Positions 1 through 9,930 are shown, counted from the stretch's first letter. The stretch is DNA of 64,000 bases from Angelobacter sp036557225 (GCA_036557225.1 DATBHX010000058.1:13272-77271); one strand, 5' to 3'. Translations and numbers: made by a program. The notes: generated by a model from the sequence alone, not told the origin.

Positions 1-10
1 CGCCGAAACG

Positions 11-39
11 ATTAACATCCAATTAACAAACGATTTCTA
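11..39 (+). promoter_or_regulatory. Possible Pho box upstream of ppk1
   Basis: ATTAACA occurs at 11-17 and again at 22-28, with a weaker third copy ATTTCTA at 33-39. All are in 11-bp phase (7-bp unit plus 4-bp spacer). This is the layout of PhoB/PhoP binding sites, and TTAACA resembles the Bacillus PhoP half-site. Polyphosphate kinase genes are often phosphate-regulated, so the site is plausible, but it is inferred from spacing and sequence only. Confidence 0.35.
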
Positions 40-134
40 AAATTATTGTGCTTTTGCAGCCAAACAAGGGTCTCATGGCAGGATTTGGATCTTCCCCCGG
101 CATTCGGCTGGCTGCGAAGTACGAGGATTAATTC

Positions 135-2351
135 ATGGGAGCAAAACAGGGTTTGGCGCCCACAAAAACAAACTTATGCGCGGAGGATGATAATAGTGAC
201 ATGGCTCCAACCCGACGCTCCCAGAAGTCCGTTTCTCTCGATGACCCAGGTCTTTATATCAATCGCGAGCTAAGCCTGCTGGCGTTTCAGCGGCGGGTGT
301 TGGAAGAAGCCCAGGACGCGGCGAATCCTTTGCTGGAGCGGATCAAGTTCCTATCGATTCTTGGTTCGAATCTGGATGAGTTCTTCATGATCCGGGTGGC
401 AGGGCTGATGCGGCAGCTTGAGTCGGGAATGGCCGAGGTCGCGGCCGATGGCATGACGCCGGCGGAGCAACTGGAAGCGATCCGTGCCGAAGTAGCCAAT
501 CTCGTCGCTACGGCCCATAAAACCTTGCGCCGCCAGCTTATGCCGGCGCTGGAGAGAGCGGGCGTTCGCATCCGCGAGTACCGGCAGCTATCCGCAGGGC
601 AGCAAGCCAGAGCTGACAAATACTTCTTCCATACGGTCTTTCCGGTACTCACGCCGCTGGCCTTTGACCCTGGCAGGCCCTTCCCGCACATCTCAAACCT
701 CAGCTTGAATCTTGCGGTGCTGATACGCGATGCCGAGGGTGACGAGCATTTCGCGCGCATCAAGGTCCCCGGAACTTTGCCGCAACTGATTCCAGTGGAG
801 GCGCCGGCACGACCGGCTGCCAAGGCGGGTGAGGGAGCAAAGTCCCAGACATTCGTCTGGCTCGAAGACATTATCGCCAGCAACCTGAATTCGCTTTTTC
901 CCGGAATGCAGATTCTGGAAGCGCATCCTTTCCACGTGACCAGGGATGCGGAGATCGCCATTCAGGAGCTGGAAGCCGGAGACCTGCTGGAGAATACGGA
1001 AGAGGGTTTGCGTCAGCGCCGCTTTGGCGATGTGGTGCGCCTTCAGGTCAGCGCCGCCATGCCGGCCAATGTGCTGCGGATCCTGGTGAACAATCTTGAG
1101 GTCAATCGCAAGTACGTAGCCAAGCACAGCGGGCCGCTATCACTGAGCCGATTGAAATATCTTGCGGCCGTTGACCGACCCGAACTAAAGGATCCGCCCT
1201 TTTTACCGGTGATGCCGCCGGCGTTTGAGCTCGACGGCGATGAAGAAGATATCTTCACCGCCATACGCGCCCGCGACATCCTGATGCACCATCCGTTTGA
1301 CTCGTTCCAGCCGGTGATTGATCTCCTGAAAAAATCGGCCAGAGACCCATCGGTGCTCGCGGTCAAAATGACGTTGTATCGTGTGGGCCGCAATTCTCCG
1401 ATCGTAGAAGCTCTTCTGGAGGCAGCGGAAGAAGAGAAGCAGGTAGCGGCGCTGGTGGAACTGAAAGCGCGCTTCGACGAAGAAAGCAACATCGAATGGG
1501 CGAGAGCGATGGAACGCCAGGGCGTTCATGTGGTGTACGGTCTGCTCGGATTGAAGGTCCATTCAAAAATAACCCTGGTGGTGCGGAGCGAGTCTGACGC
1601 GATCCGCCGTTATGTGCACCTGGGGACCGGCAATTACAACCCCATGACAGCGCATCTTTACACGGACCTGGGACTCTTCACCGCCGACGAAGAGATCGGC
1701 GCCGATGTTACCGATCTATTCAACTACCTAACCGGTTATTCGTCGAAAAAAGATTACCGTAAACTGTTGGTTGCGCCCATCAACCTGCGTGAGCGCTTTC
1801 AACAGCTGATTCATCGGGAGATCGAGCACCATCGCCGCTCAGGAAATGGACACCTGATCTTCAAGATGAATGCGCTGGAAGAGCCGGCCATGGTGCGTTC
1901 GCTTTACGAGGCGTCACAGGCAGGCGTGAAAGTCGACTTGATTGTCCGTGGCATCTGTTGCCTGCGCCCGGGAGTTCCCGGCGTCAGCGACAACATACGC
2001 GTGATCAGCATTGTTGGCCGCTTTCTGGAGCACAGCAGGATCTATTACTTCCACAATGGCGGCGATGAAGAAATTTTCCTGGGCAGCGCTGACCTGATGT
2101 CACGGAACCTGATTCGCCGGGTAGAGGTGCTGTTTCCGGTGGAAGACCGGCGGCTGGTGCGCCAGCTGCGCGATCACGCGCTCGAAATCTACTTGAATGA
2201 CAACATCAAAGCGCGCGAGATGCAATCCGATGGAACCTACGCTCGACGAACGCGTGAGCCGGAAGAGGAAGAGATCAGCAGCCAGGAATCACTGCTCAAC
2301 CGTCGCAGAACGAGGCTGAATTCTGCTCGCGGCCCGGTGGCTGAAGGCTGA
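135..2351 (+). CDS. ppk1: Polyphosphate kinase 1
   Basis: A 738-residue protein, slightly longer than the usual ~690 of PPK1. It reversibly polymerises the gamma-phosphate of ATP into inorganic polyphosphate. The N-terminal domain starts with the typical YINRELSLLAFQRRVLEEA block near residue 45. The two catalytic-domain histidines are visible: H476 in HSKITLVVR (the autophosphorylated residue) and H633 in LEHSRIYYF. The ATG at 135 has a GAGG about nine bases upstream; a second ATG at 201 follows GGAGG at a poor distance, so the longer form was chosen. It is a single gene, convergent with the aldehyde dehydrogenase. Upstream 7-bp direct repeats suggest phosphate control. Identity is secure; the exact start is less so. 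Confidence 0.97.
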   Translation: MGAKQGLAPTKTNLCAEDDNSDMAPTRRSQKSVSLDDPGLYINRELSLLAFQRRVLEEAQDAANPLLERIKFLSILGSNLDEFFMIRVAGLMRQLESGMAEVAADGMTPAEQLEAIRAEVANLVATAHKTLRRQLMPALERAGVRIREYRQLSAGQQARADKYFFHTVFPVLTPLAFDPGRPFPHISNLSLNLAVLIRDAEGDEHFARIKVPGTLPQLIPVEAPARPAAKAGEGAKSQTFVWLEDIIASNLNSLFPGMQILEAHPFHVTRDAEIAIQELEAGDLLENTEEGLRQRRFGDVVRLQVSAAMPANVLRILVNNLEVNRKYVAKHSGPLSLSRLKYLAAVDRPELKDPPFLPVMPPAFELDGDEEDIFTAIRARDILMHHPFDSFQPVIDLLKKSARDPSVLAVKMTLYRVGRNSPIVEALLEAAEEEKQVAALVELKARFDEESNIEWARAMERQGVHVVYGLLGLKVHSKITLVVRSESDAIRRYVHLGTGNYNPMTAHLYTDLGLFTADEEIGADVTDLFNYLTGYSSKKDYRKLLVAPINLRERFQQLIHREIEHHRRSGNGHLIFKMNALEEPAMVRSLYEASQAGVKVDLIVRGICCLRPGVPGVSDNIRVISIVGRFLEHSRIYYFHNGGDEEIFLGSADLMSRNLIRRVEVLFPVEDRRLVRQLRDHALEIYLNDNIKAREMQSDGTYARRTREPEEEEISSQESLLNRRRTRLNSARGPVAEG

Positions 2352-2372
2352 ACGCCATCGCGAGATCAGACA

Positions 2373-3803
2373 TTATTCTGTTTTGTTGCTCGTGCCAGGG
2401 GCAATACCCTGAATCGACACGGTCTTGATGTTCACAAATTCGCGGATACCAAAGTGGCTAAGCTCGCGTCCGTAGCCTGAGTGTTTGACACCGCCGAAGG
2501 GAATACGCGGATCGGAGGCGACCATCGCATTGATGAACGCCAGGCCGGACTCGATGCGATCGATGAATATCTCCTGCTCGGCCTTGTCATTGGTCCAGGC
2601 ACAGGCTCCCAGGCCGAATTTGGAATTGTTGGCGATATGGATGGCATCATCCATGCCCCGGGCGCGGAAGATGGAGGCCACGGGTCCAAAGAGCTCGTCA
2701 TCGAGCGCCGGTGAACCATTGGGGATGTCGGCCAAGATGGTAGGGGCAAAGAAATTTCCCGGGCGATGGAGTTTCTTTCCCCCCAGAAGAACACGCGCAC
2801 CCATCTGCACGGTTTGATTGACCTGTTCTTCCAGGCCGCGCAGGACATCTTGAGTCGCAAGGGGACCAACGTCAGTCGCCGGATCCATAGGATCTCCCAC
2901 CTTCAGAGCGGCCATGTGCGCAAGGAATTTTTGGGTGAAGGCGTCGTAGATCTTTTCGTCGACTATGAAGCGCTTGGCGGCGATACATGACTGCCCGTTA
3001 TTAATGACACGAGCCTGAACGGCTGTGGCTGCGGCACGATCAAGATCGGCGCTGGGCATGACGATGAAAGGATCGCCGCCCCCGAGCTCCAGCACGGTCT
3101 TCTTGATCTCCTTACCGGCGATGGCAGCGACACTGCTGCCGGCGCCTACGCTACCGGTAAGAGTTACGGCGACAATACGCGGATCGGCAATGACGCGGTT
3201 TACGCGATCAGAGCTGATGAGCAGTGTCTGGAAGACGCCTTCCGGAAAACCCGCGCGACAAAAGACATCTTCTATCGCTAATGCGCATTGCGGAACGTTC
3301 GATGCATGCTTCAGCAGACCGACATTGCCGGCCATGAGCGCGGGCGCCGCAAAGCGGAAGACCTGCCAGAAAGGAAAATTCCAGGGCCTGACGGCCAGGA
3401 CAGGACCAATGGGCTGGAAGCGGACAAAGCTACGCGTGGCTGCCGTTGTGGCTGGTTCGTCGGCCAGAAAGCGTTCAGCGTTTTCAGCGTAGTAACGGCA
3501 GCCAAAGGCGCTCTTCTCCGCTTCCTGGATAGCGGAACGCAGGGTCTTGCCCATCTCGCGGGTCATGAGCTCGCCGAATGCGTTCTTCTCGCTTTCCAGA
3601 ATCTCGGCGGCGCGGTTCATCATACGTGTGCGTTCCGCAAACGAGGTAGTCCGATAGGAGCGGAAGCGCTCGGCCGCAAGCTGTAACTTCTGTTCCAGAG
3701 CTTCGTCAGAATGTTGCTCAAATTCGCGCAGCAGCTCCCCAGTAAACGGGCTGATGCTGGCCATTCGGTGTTTGGGAAGCTCGACAACTTTTTGCGTGCT
3801 CAT
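2373..3803 (-). CDS. NAD(P)-dependent aldehyde dehydrogenase, succinate-semialdehyde type
   Basis: About 476 residues, full length for the ALDH superfamily. The catalytic cysteine is C273 in NNGQSCIAAKR and the general-base glutamate is E239 in VLELGGGDPF; the Rossmann motif TLTGSVGAGSSVA is present. The short form and the sequence around the cysteine resemble GabD/YneI-type succinate-semialdehyde dehydrogenases, which oxidise succinate semialdehyde to succinate in GABA and related degradation. The ATG at 3803 has GGAG nine bases upstream and is preferred over an ATG 21 bases earlier. No GABA transaminase is nearby, so the substrate is inferred from family resemblance only. Confidence 0.9.
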   Translation of the reverse strand: MSTQKVVELPKHRMASISPFTGELLREFEQHSDEALEQKLQLAAERFRSYRTTSFAERTRMMNRAAEILESEKNAFGELMTREMGKTLRSAIQEAEKSAFGCRYYAENAERFLADEPATTAATRSFVRFQPIGPVLAVRPWNFPFWQVFRFAAPALMAGNVGLLKHASNVPQCALAIEDVFCRAGFPEGVFQTLLISSDRVNRVIADPRIVAVTLTGSVGAGSSVAAIAGKEIKKTVLELGGGDPFIVMPSADLDRAAATAVQARVINNGQSCIAAKRFIVDEKIYDAFTQKFLAHMAALKVGDPMDPATDVGPLATQDVLRGLEEQVNQTVQMGARVLLGGKKLHRPGNFFAPTILADIPNGSPALDDELFGPVASIFRARGMDDAIHIANNSKFGLGACAWTNDKAEQEIFIDRIESGLAFINAMVASDPRIPFGGVKHSGYGRELSHFGIREFVNIKTVSIQGIAPGTSNKTE

Positions 3804-3887
3804 GACTCGTCTCCAATGCAGCAAATATTGTAATTGGATGCCGCCAGCGTTTGAGATGGCGCTCTATCGGCGGAGAATCATCGACGA

Positions 3888-4643
3888 TTACAAACCGAGA
3901 TAGGCTGCGCGTACGGTTTCATTGCTGAGCAGCTGTTTGGCCGTGCCTTCCAGGACCACTGCACCGTTCTGTACGACGTAGCCACGGTCGGAGATACTCA
4001 GGCCGCTCACGACGTTCTGTTCGACGATCAGCATGGTGATGCCGCTGAGCCGGACTTCCTGAATTTTCTCGAAGACCTCTTCCACGATCTTGGGCGCAAG
4101 ACCAAGAGAGGGTTCATCGAGCAAGAGCAGCTTGGGCTGAGCCATCAAGCCACGGGCAATGGCAACCATTTGCTGCTCGCCGCCGGAGAGAGTGCCGGCC
4201 AGCTGATCCATACGCTCTGCGAGTCGCGGGAAGAGCGCGAGCTGCTCTTCCATGAGCCGCTTCACATTGGCGCGAGCGCGCGGCGTGTACGCTCCGAGCG
4301 ATAGGTTCTCTCTTACGGTCATGAACGGAAAAACCTGGCGGCCTTCGGGAACATGACTGACACCACGCGCGACCATTTCATGCGAAGGAACGCGGGAAAC
4401 ATCCTGCCCGGCAAAGCCCACCGAACCGGCGTCCAGACGTTTCATGCCGGAGATGACGCGCAGGAGCGTGGTCTTCCCTGCTCCGTTGGCGCCGATGAGC
4501 GTGACGATCTCGCCCGCGTTGACGGTCAGCGAGATGCCGAAGAGCGCCTGCAGGTCGCGATAGAAAGCGGTAACGTTGGCCAGTTCAAGCAGGGGGCCAT
4601 TGCCAGGTTGAGTTGCAGAGCTAACCGCATTGGGTGAGGTCAT
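3888..4643 (-). CDS. livF: Branched-chain amino acid ABC transporter, ATPase LivF
   Basis: A 251-residue cytoplasmic ATPase with Walker A GANGAGKTT, ABC signature LSGGEQQMV and Walker B LLLLDEPSLGLAP. The long N-terminal lead and the LivF-specific ending around AYLGL fit LivF rather than LivG. It is the last gene of livKHMGF and its start overlaps the end of livG by 4 bp, indicating translational coupling. With LivG it powers uptake of leucine, isoleucine, valine or related amino acids; these HAAT-family systems can also carry urea or short amides, so the substrate is not certain. Confidence 0.95.
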   Translation of the reverse strand: MTSPNAVSSATQPGNGPLLELANVTAFYRDLQALFGISLTVNAGEIVTLIGANGAGKTTLLRVISGMKRLDAGSVGFAGQDVSRVPSHEMVARGVSHVPEGRQVFPFMTVRENLSLGAYTPRARANVKRLMEEQLALFPRLAERMDQLAGTLSGGEQQMVAIARGLMAQPKLLLLDEPSLGLAPKIVEEVFEKIQEVRLSGITMLIVEQNVVSGLSISDRGYVVQNGAVVLEGTAKQLLSNETVRAAYLGL

Positions 4644-5377
4644 TGCGTCAGCTCCTTGAACTTGGGACCCAGATAGGCTTCAATCACTTCCGGCATTTTT
4701 ACCACGTCGGCAGGCAGACCTTCGGCGATTTTGGCGCCGTAGTCAAGAACAATCACGCGATCGGCAATTTTCATCACCACCTGCATCACGTGCTCCACAC
4801 CGCCGACGACGCTCACGCCCCACTCAGGCAGACGCTTAACCAACGCAGCGAGAGCCAGCGCTTCGCTGGTGGTCAGGCCGGAAACTACTTCATCGAGCAG
4901 GATGAGCTTGGGCCTGGTGGCGAGAGCGCGTGCGATTTCAAGACGTTTGAGCGCGGCCAGCGGAAGTCCGGAGGCGGGAAAGCTGGAGAGATGCGACATC
5001 TGGAGAAAGTCCAGGATCTTGTCTGACTCCTGCTCTGCCTTTTCAAGGTTGCCGGTGTGCATGAAAGCGCCGAGCATCACATTTTGCAGAACGGTCAGGG
5101 CAGGCAGAGGTTTGACGATCTGAAATGTGCGTCCGATGCCGAGACGCGCCGAACGATGCGGCGCCATGCGTGAGATGTCTTTACCCTGAAAAAGAATAAT
5201 GCCTTCATTGGGATGAAGAAATCCGCTGATCAGATTGAAGACCGTGGTTTTTCCTGCGCCGTTGGGGCCGATGATGAAAAGAATCTCGCCGGCATTCATC
5301 GTCAATGAAACGCTCTTCACGGCGCGAAGGCCGCCAAATCGCTTGGTCACATTTTGCAGCTCGAGGATGGGAGTCAT
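4640..5377 (-). CDS. livG: Branched-chain amino acid ABC transporter, ATPase LivG
   Basis: 245 residues with Walker A GPNGAGKTT, a diverged signature region around LPLAALKRLEIARAL and Walker B LILLDEVVSGL. The early VTKRFGGLRAVKSVSL and the RTFQIVKPLPALTVLQNV segment are LivG hallmarks. It overlaps livM upstream and livF downstream by 4 bp each. The signature reads LAALKRLE instead of LSYGQQRRLE; this variant occurs in LivG-like subunits, and the gene looks otherwise intact. Confidence 0.95.
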   Translation of the reverse strand: MTPILELQNVTKRFGGLRAVKSVSLTMNAGEILFIIGPNGAGKTTVFNLISGFLHPNEGIILFQGKDISRMAPHRSARLGIGRTFQIVKPLPALTVLQNVMLGAFMHTGNLEKAEQESDKILDFLQMSHLSSFPASGLPLAALKRLEIARALATRPKLILLDEVVSGLTTSEALALAALVKRLPEWGVSVVGGVEHVMQVVMKIADRVIVLDYGAKIAEGLPADVVKMPEVIEAYLGPKFKELTQ

Positions 5378-6366
5378 GGCGCAGCTCCACCCAGCGCTGC
5401 CTGCGCATTGGCTGCAGGAGGTTTGGTTTGCTTGCGAAACAGTTGCTGCAATCCGCCGACAATCCCTTCCGGCACAAAGAGCACGACAATGACGATCAAT
5501 ATCCCATAAATGAGAAGATGGCTCTCCTTGAATTGGTTTTTGAAGATTTCCTGGGCGGTCAGGAGCAAGGCAGCGCCAATGATCGGGCCGAGCAGAGTAC
5601 CCGCACCGCCAAGCATGGTGATGATGGCGATCTGAACGGAGATTTCCAGGGTGAGCACGCTGTCAGGGACAATGAATTGGAATGCGCTGGCATACAGGGC
5701 GCCGGCCAGCGCAGTCAGAAAGGCACTCAGCAGGAAAGCTTGCAGTTTGCATCGCGATGTGTTGATGCCGACGGCGCTGGCGGTGTCTTCGTCTTCACGA
5801 ATAGCCATGAGGTAGTAACCGAATCGTGAGCGCGAAACCCAGAGATTGACCAGGAATGCAAGGGCGGCCAAGGCGACCGATGCAAGATAGAACTGTCGCC
5901 AGAAGGTTCGTCCATGGAAGAGCGCCGGCATGGTAAGCCCGATGGCGCCGCCGGTCACGTCAAGGTTGGTGGCGGTGAGACGAAGGACTTCGCCGAAGGC
6001 AATCGTGGCCAGGGTGAAGTATGGACCGCGCAGACGAAAAGATATGATGCCGATGATCGCGGCAAAGAGCGTTGCCACCACAGCGGCCAGGAACAGTGAG
6101 ATCCAGATGGGAATCTGAAGTTGCGTGAAGAGCGCCAGGCCATAGGCGCCGACGCCGAAGAAAGCAACATGGCCGAGAGAGAGCTGGCCGGCATAGCCGC
6201 CGACCAGGTTCCAGGCCAGCCCCATGGCGGCAAACAAGGTAATGCGAAAGAGCACCTGAAGCTGATAGTTGTTGCCGACCATCCACGGCATACGCGACCA
6301 GACGATCACAGCCATCAGCATGGCCCAGAATTTCCAGTTCTTGAGAATGGTCGTGAGGATGGTCAT
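5374..6366 (-). CDS. livM: Branched-chain amino acid ABC transporter permease LivM
   Basis: A 330-residue polytopic membrane protein with about ten hydrophobic segments. It carries the permease motifs AGQLSLGHVAFFGVGAYG near residue 60 and AIREDEDTASAVGIN near residue 190, characteristic of LivM. It overlaps livH by 4 bp upstream and livG by 4 bp downstream. It forms the inner-membrane channel with LivH. The C-terminal tail after the last membrane segment is short and alanine-rich. Confidence 0.95.
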   Translation of the reverse strand: MTILTTILKNWKFWAMLMAVIVWSRMPWMVGNNYQLQVLFRITLFAAMGLAWNLVGGYAGQLSLGHVAFFGVGAYGLALFTQLQIPIWISLFLAAVVATLFAAIIGIISFRLRGPYFTLATIAFGEVLRLTATNLDVTGGAIGLTMPALFHGRTFWRQFYLASVALAALAFLVNLWVSRSRFGYYLMAIREDEDTASAVGINTSRCKLQAFLLSAFLTALAGALYASAFQFIVPDSVLTLEISVQIAIITMLGGAGTLLGPIIGAALLLTAQEIFKNQFKESHLLIYGILIVIVVLFVPEGIVGGLQQLFRKQTKPPAANAQAALGGAAP

Positions 6367-7229
6367 GTGCGCTGTCTCCCAAAGATGCCGCTGGGTTTGA
6401 AAGACAGCACGAGAAGGAAAAAAGCGAAATCAACAATCAATGCCCATTGATTGCCGGCATAGAGGCTGGTGAGGCTTTCGGTTATACCAAGCACAAGGCC
6501 GCCCAGGGCGGCGCCTTCAATCGATCCCATACCGCCCAGCACGACCATGACAAAGGCCTTGGTGGTGTAGTCTTCGCCGACACCGGGAAAAAGATAGAGC
6601 CGGGGCAGGAGCAGTCCCCCGGCGACCCCGGCCAGAGCGATCCCAAGAGCGAAGCTGAAGCCCTGAATGCGGGTGAGATTGATACCCATCAGCGGCGCGA
6701 CTTCAGGGTTCTGCGAGATCGCGCGGAGGGCTTGCCCGGTGCGGCTTCTGACAACGAACGAACGCAGACCGATGACGAATGCAAGTGCAATCACGAAGGA
6801 GAGGACTTCTGCCGCGTTGGCGCCGAACGGTCCGAGGTGCACGCCGCGGTTCACGAGATCGATGTTGGTCTGGCGATAGTCGGCTTTAAAGATGAGCTGC
6901 GCGCCGTCGGTCAGGATGAGGCCGATGCCGGTAGTCATGAGAATCTGCATGAAGTGCGAACGATTACGCACCGGCCGGATGAACACGAGATAGCAGAGAT
7001 AGCCAAAGAGAAAGAGGAAGACGCCGGCAGGCAAAAAGCCCCAGTAGGGATTGAGTTTGAAGAAATCAAACAGAACGTAGGTGGCATACATGCCGACCAT
7101 GAGGAAAGCGCCATGCGCAAAGTTGACAATGCGCATGACGCCAAAGATCAGCGCCAGGCCCATGCCGATCAGAGCGTAGAGGGCGCCGGTCAGTAAGCCA
7201 TCGGCACAAGCCTGTAAGAAACGCACCAA
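6363..7229 (-). CDS. livH: Branched-chain amino acid ABC transporter permease LivH
   Basis: A 288-residue membrane protein containing the LivH signatures GALYALIGMGLALIFGVMRIVNFAHGAF at the N-terminus and ISQNPEVAPLMGIN in the cytoplasmic loop that contacts the ATPase. It lies 73 bp downstream of livK and overlaps livM by 4 bp. It pairs with LivM to form the transmembrane channel. Confidence 0.94.
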   Translation of the reverse strand: MVRFLQACADGLLTGALYALIGMGLALIFGVMRIVNFAHGAFLMVGMYATYVLFDFFKLNPYWGFLPAGVFLFLFGYLCYLVFIRPVRNRSHFMQILMTTGIGLILTDGAQLIFKADYRQTNIDLVNRGVHLGPFGANAAEVLSFVIALAFVIGLRSFVVRSRTGQALRAISQNPEVAPLMGINLTRIQGFSFALGIALAGVAGGLLLPRLYLFPGVGEDYTTKAFVMVVLGGMGSIEGAALGGLVLGITESLTSLYAGNQWALIVDFAFFLLVLSFKPSGIFGRQRT

Positions 7230-7302
7230 CGCTGGTCAAGCCTCCTGTTTCGTGGCTACCTTCAGCCGAAAGTACTTGCAGCGTGCGCTTACAAAAGTCC
7301 GC

Positions 7303-8481
7303 TCATCGTTTGGCCCACACCGGAGCGGGAATAATGGGTTTGGCGTCAGCAGCATCCGCCGGGAAGACCACATGATATTTGCCGCCCTGAATCTGGGTGA
7401 TCAGAACCGGATGCTGGTTTTGACCGTTATCAAACTTGATGGGGCCAAACGGAGTTGAAGCAAGGTTGAGAGACTTGATAGCGTCGCGAATTTTGGCCGG
7501 GTCGGCTGACCTGGCGTTGTTCATGGCGGCGGCCGCGACCTTCAAGGCGGCATACGCCTGAATGGCATGGTAGGCCGGATGGGAGTTGAAGCGCTTGAAG
7601 AACTCAGCGTCAAATTCTTTGGAGCCGGCCCACTTGGCTTCCGGCAGCCACTGGGAAACGGAGAAAGTATACTCCGCGTTCTTGCCTGCGCCCTTGTCCT
7701 CGGTGGGAAATTCGGCGGCAGCAAAGCCGGTACCGGCCGAAGTATAAAACTTGGGATTCAAATCCACTTCCCGCGACTGGCGCATCAGCGTGCTGGCATC
7801 CAGCAGGTAGGAGCAAAAATAAATCACCTCAGGATTCGCCTGCTTCACGCGCTGCAGCACAGCCTTGTAGTCGGGAGACTTGGCTTCATAGGATTCGACA
7901 GCAACAAGATTGATTCCCGCTTCTTTCGCCGCGGCCGTCATGGCCTTCATGTTGGACTGGCCGAAGTTGGTGTTCTCATACACGATTGCCATGGTCTTGG
8001 GCGCGCCATTGGCCTTGAGGAAAGCGATGGTCGCCTTGGCGTAATCGTTGGCGCCGGCGCAGATGCGGAAGACCCAGGGCGATTTGGAGTCCATTACGTT
8101 GTCAGCGGTTGCGGTGGGGATGATGAGCGGCGTTTCGCGTTGCGCTACGGCTCCGACAATCGCTTTCGTGCTCTCACTGGAATACGAGCCGAGAATGATC
8201 GGCACGCCATCCTGATCCACCAGCTTGGAAACGCCCTGGACGGCCTGGTCAGGCTTGCTTTGATCGTTGTAGAAATCAAGTTCGACTTTTTTGCCCAGTA
8301 CACCGCCCTGAGCGTTAATTTCATCAAGGGCGATAGCGTAGCCGTTTTTGTGGGCTCCGCCAAAAGCAGCCAGGCTACCTGTGAGCGAGGTGATCACGCC
8401 GATTTTGATGGTTCCCTGGCCCCACATTGGGACAGCGACAATGGAAGCGATGGCGAACGCAAGAAATGTCTTTAGACGCAT
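7303..8481 (-). CDS. livK: Periplasmic branched-chain amino acid binding protein LivK-type
   Basis: 392 residues with a Sec signal peptide (hydrophobic FLAFAIASIVAVPMWGQ, no lipobox cysteine), followed by IKIGVITSLTGSLAAFG, the standard start of the periplasmic-binding fold (Peripla_BP_6). Two-lobe architecture is implied by length. It is the first gene of the five-gene operon; a GAGG stands five bases upstream of the ATG. It captures the substrate for LivHMGF. The family also includes amide and urea binders, so the ligand is assigned only as branched-chain amino acid-like. Confidence 0.93.
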   Translation of the reverse strand: MRLKTFLAFAIASIVAVPMWGQGTIKIGVITSLTGSLAAFGGAHKNGYAIALDEINAQGGVLGKKVELDFYNDQSKPDQAVQGVSKLVDQDGVPIILGSYSSESTKAIVGAVAQRETPLIIPTATADNVMDSKSPWVFRICAGANDYAKATIAFLKANGAPKTMAIVYENTNFGQSNMKAMTAAAKEAGINLVAVESYEAKSPDYKAVLQRVKQANPEVIYFCSYLLDASTLMRQSREVDLNPKFYTSAGTGFAAAEFPTEDKGAGKNAEYTFSVSQWLPEAKWAGSKEFDAEFFKRFNSHPAYHAIQAYAALKVAAAAMNNARSADPAKIRDAIKSLNLASTPFGPIKFDNGQNQHPVLITQIQGGKYHVVFPADAADAKPIIPAPVWAKR

Positions 8482-8700
8482 AGATCCTCGGTTTTCCCGC
8501 GCAGGAGATGATTCGAGCGGAGGAATTATACATTTGCAGGGGATAAAGCCCCATCAAATAAAAGCTCTACGGCCCAGCTTAAGCCCGGGCCCTGATACGA
8601 ACCTGTTCCCCAAAAATCCGCAGTTTGGCAACTGCAATTTGTTCTCGGCATTTTGAAAAACGCTGCTCGAATGGGATGCAGCTTGATGGCGTGAGAACAC

Positions 8701-9930
8701 TCAGCTCCGCATCAGCAAGCCGACGATCGAGGCTGACATGAGATTGGCCATGGTCCCAGCAATCATGGCGCGGAAGCCTAGCTTGGCGAGCACGTCTCGC
8801 TTGCTAGGGGCAAGAGCGCCAATGCCGCCGATCTGTATTCCAATAGAGCTGAAATTGGCAAAGCCGCAGAGAGCGAATGTTGCGATGGTGAACGACCGGG
8901 GATCGAGCGCGGCCTTGATCGCGCCCAAATCCCTATAGGCAATCAGTTCATTGATTACAGTTCGCGTACCCAAAAGGCCTCCGACGGCGGAACAATCCTT
9001 GCCCGGCACGCCAATGAGCCATGCAACTGGATAAAAGATCGCGCCGAGCACCTTTTGGATACTTTCAGGGAACCAGGCAATGTGTTGGTGGGTCCAGCCC
9101 ATGATCCCATTCAGCAGGGCGATGAGCGCCAGAAAAGAAATGAGCATAATAGCGACGTTGAAGGCCAGTTGGCCGCCATCGATCGTCCCGCGGGCAATGG
9201 CGCCAAGAATATTGGAATCCCTGTGCATTTCTTCTTTTGCTATTTCAACGGTGCCGGCAGTTTTTGGATGCTCAGTTTCTGGCACAAGCATTTTGGCCAT
9301 CAGAATTGTGCCCGGCGCCGTCATAATCACAGCGGCCAGGAGATGCTCCGGAAGAACGCCAAAACCGATGTAGGCTGCCATGATGCCGCCGGAAACGTGG
9401 GCCATGCCGGCGGTCATGATGGTCATAAGCTCAGACTTGGTACATTCGGGGAGCAGAGGACGGATGGTCAGCGGCGCTTCCGTCTGGCCCATAAAGATGG
9501 ATGCTGCGACGTTCAGCGATTCCGCGCCGCTCACAGCCATGAACCGGCTCATCGCCCACGCCATGCCTTTGATAATCAATTGCATGACTCCAAGGTGATA
9601 GAGCAGCGCAAAAAATGCTGAGACAAAGATGATGGTGGGCAGCACCTGAAAGGCAAAGAAAAAGCCCAGATGCGAAGTATTGGAGCCGAGGTCACCAAAG
9701 ACAAAACTTGAGCCCGCAAACGAATAACCCAACAGCGTTTTGACTGTACCTCCGGCGGCAGTCATGAACTTCTGGCCGAAGGTGAAGCGGATTACGATCC
9801 AGGCGAAGAAGAATTGCAGGCCGAGCCCCCACAGAACGGTCTTCAGGCGAATGGCCTTGCGGTCAGTGGAAAACAGGTAGGCGATCGAGAGGAAGACAAT
9901 GATGCCCAGCAAGCCTGCAAATCGTGACAT
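8701..9930 (-). CDS. Concentrative nucleoside transporter, NupC/CNT family
   Basis: A 409-residue polytopic inner-membrane protein. CNT motifs are clear: SIFMGQTEAPLTIRPL, MTAGMAHVSGGIMAAYIGFG, ISFLALIALLNGIMGW and the C-terminal ATFALCGFANFSSIGIQIGGIG. It imports nucleosides by sodium or proton symport. It opens a salvage cluster with the secreted adenosine deaminase just upstream (116 bp away, same strand), which would convert extracytoplasmic adenosine to inosine for import. Strong family match; nucleoside preference is unknown. Confidence 0.93.
   Translation of the reverse strand: MSRFAGLLGIIVFLSIAYLFSTDRKAIRLKTVLWGLGLQFFFAWIVIRFTFGQKFMTAAGGTVKTLLGYSFAGSSFVFGDLGSNTSHLGFFFAFQVLPTIIFVSAFFALLYHLGVMQLIIKGMAWAMSRFMAVSGAESLNVAASIFMGQTEAPLTIRPLLPECTKSELMTIMTAGMAHVSGGIMAAYIGFGVLPEHLLAAVIMTAPGTILMAKMLVPETEHPKTAGTVEIAKEEMHRDSNILGAIARGTIDGGQLAFNVAIMLISFLALIALLNGIMGWTHQHIAWFPESIQKVLGAIFYPVAWLIGVPGKDCSAVGGLLGTRTVINELIAYRDLGAIKAALDPRSFTIATFALCGFANFSSIGIQIGGIGALAPSKRDVLAKLGFRAMIAGTMANLMSASIVGLLMRS

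Noticed and set aside
7567..8475. 302-residue plus-strand open frame opposite livK
   Set aside because: Antisense of livK, whose binding-protein motifs are clear; no domain or start signals on the plus strand.
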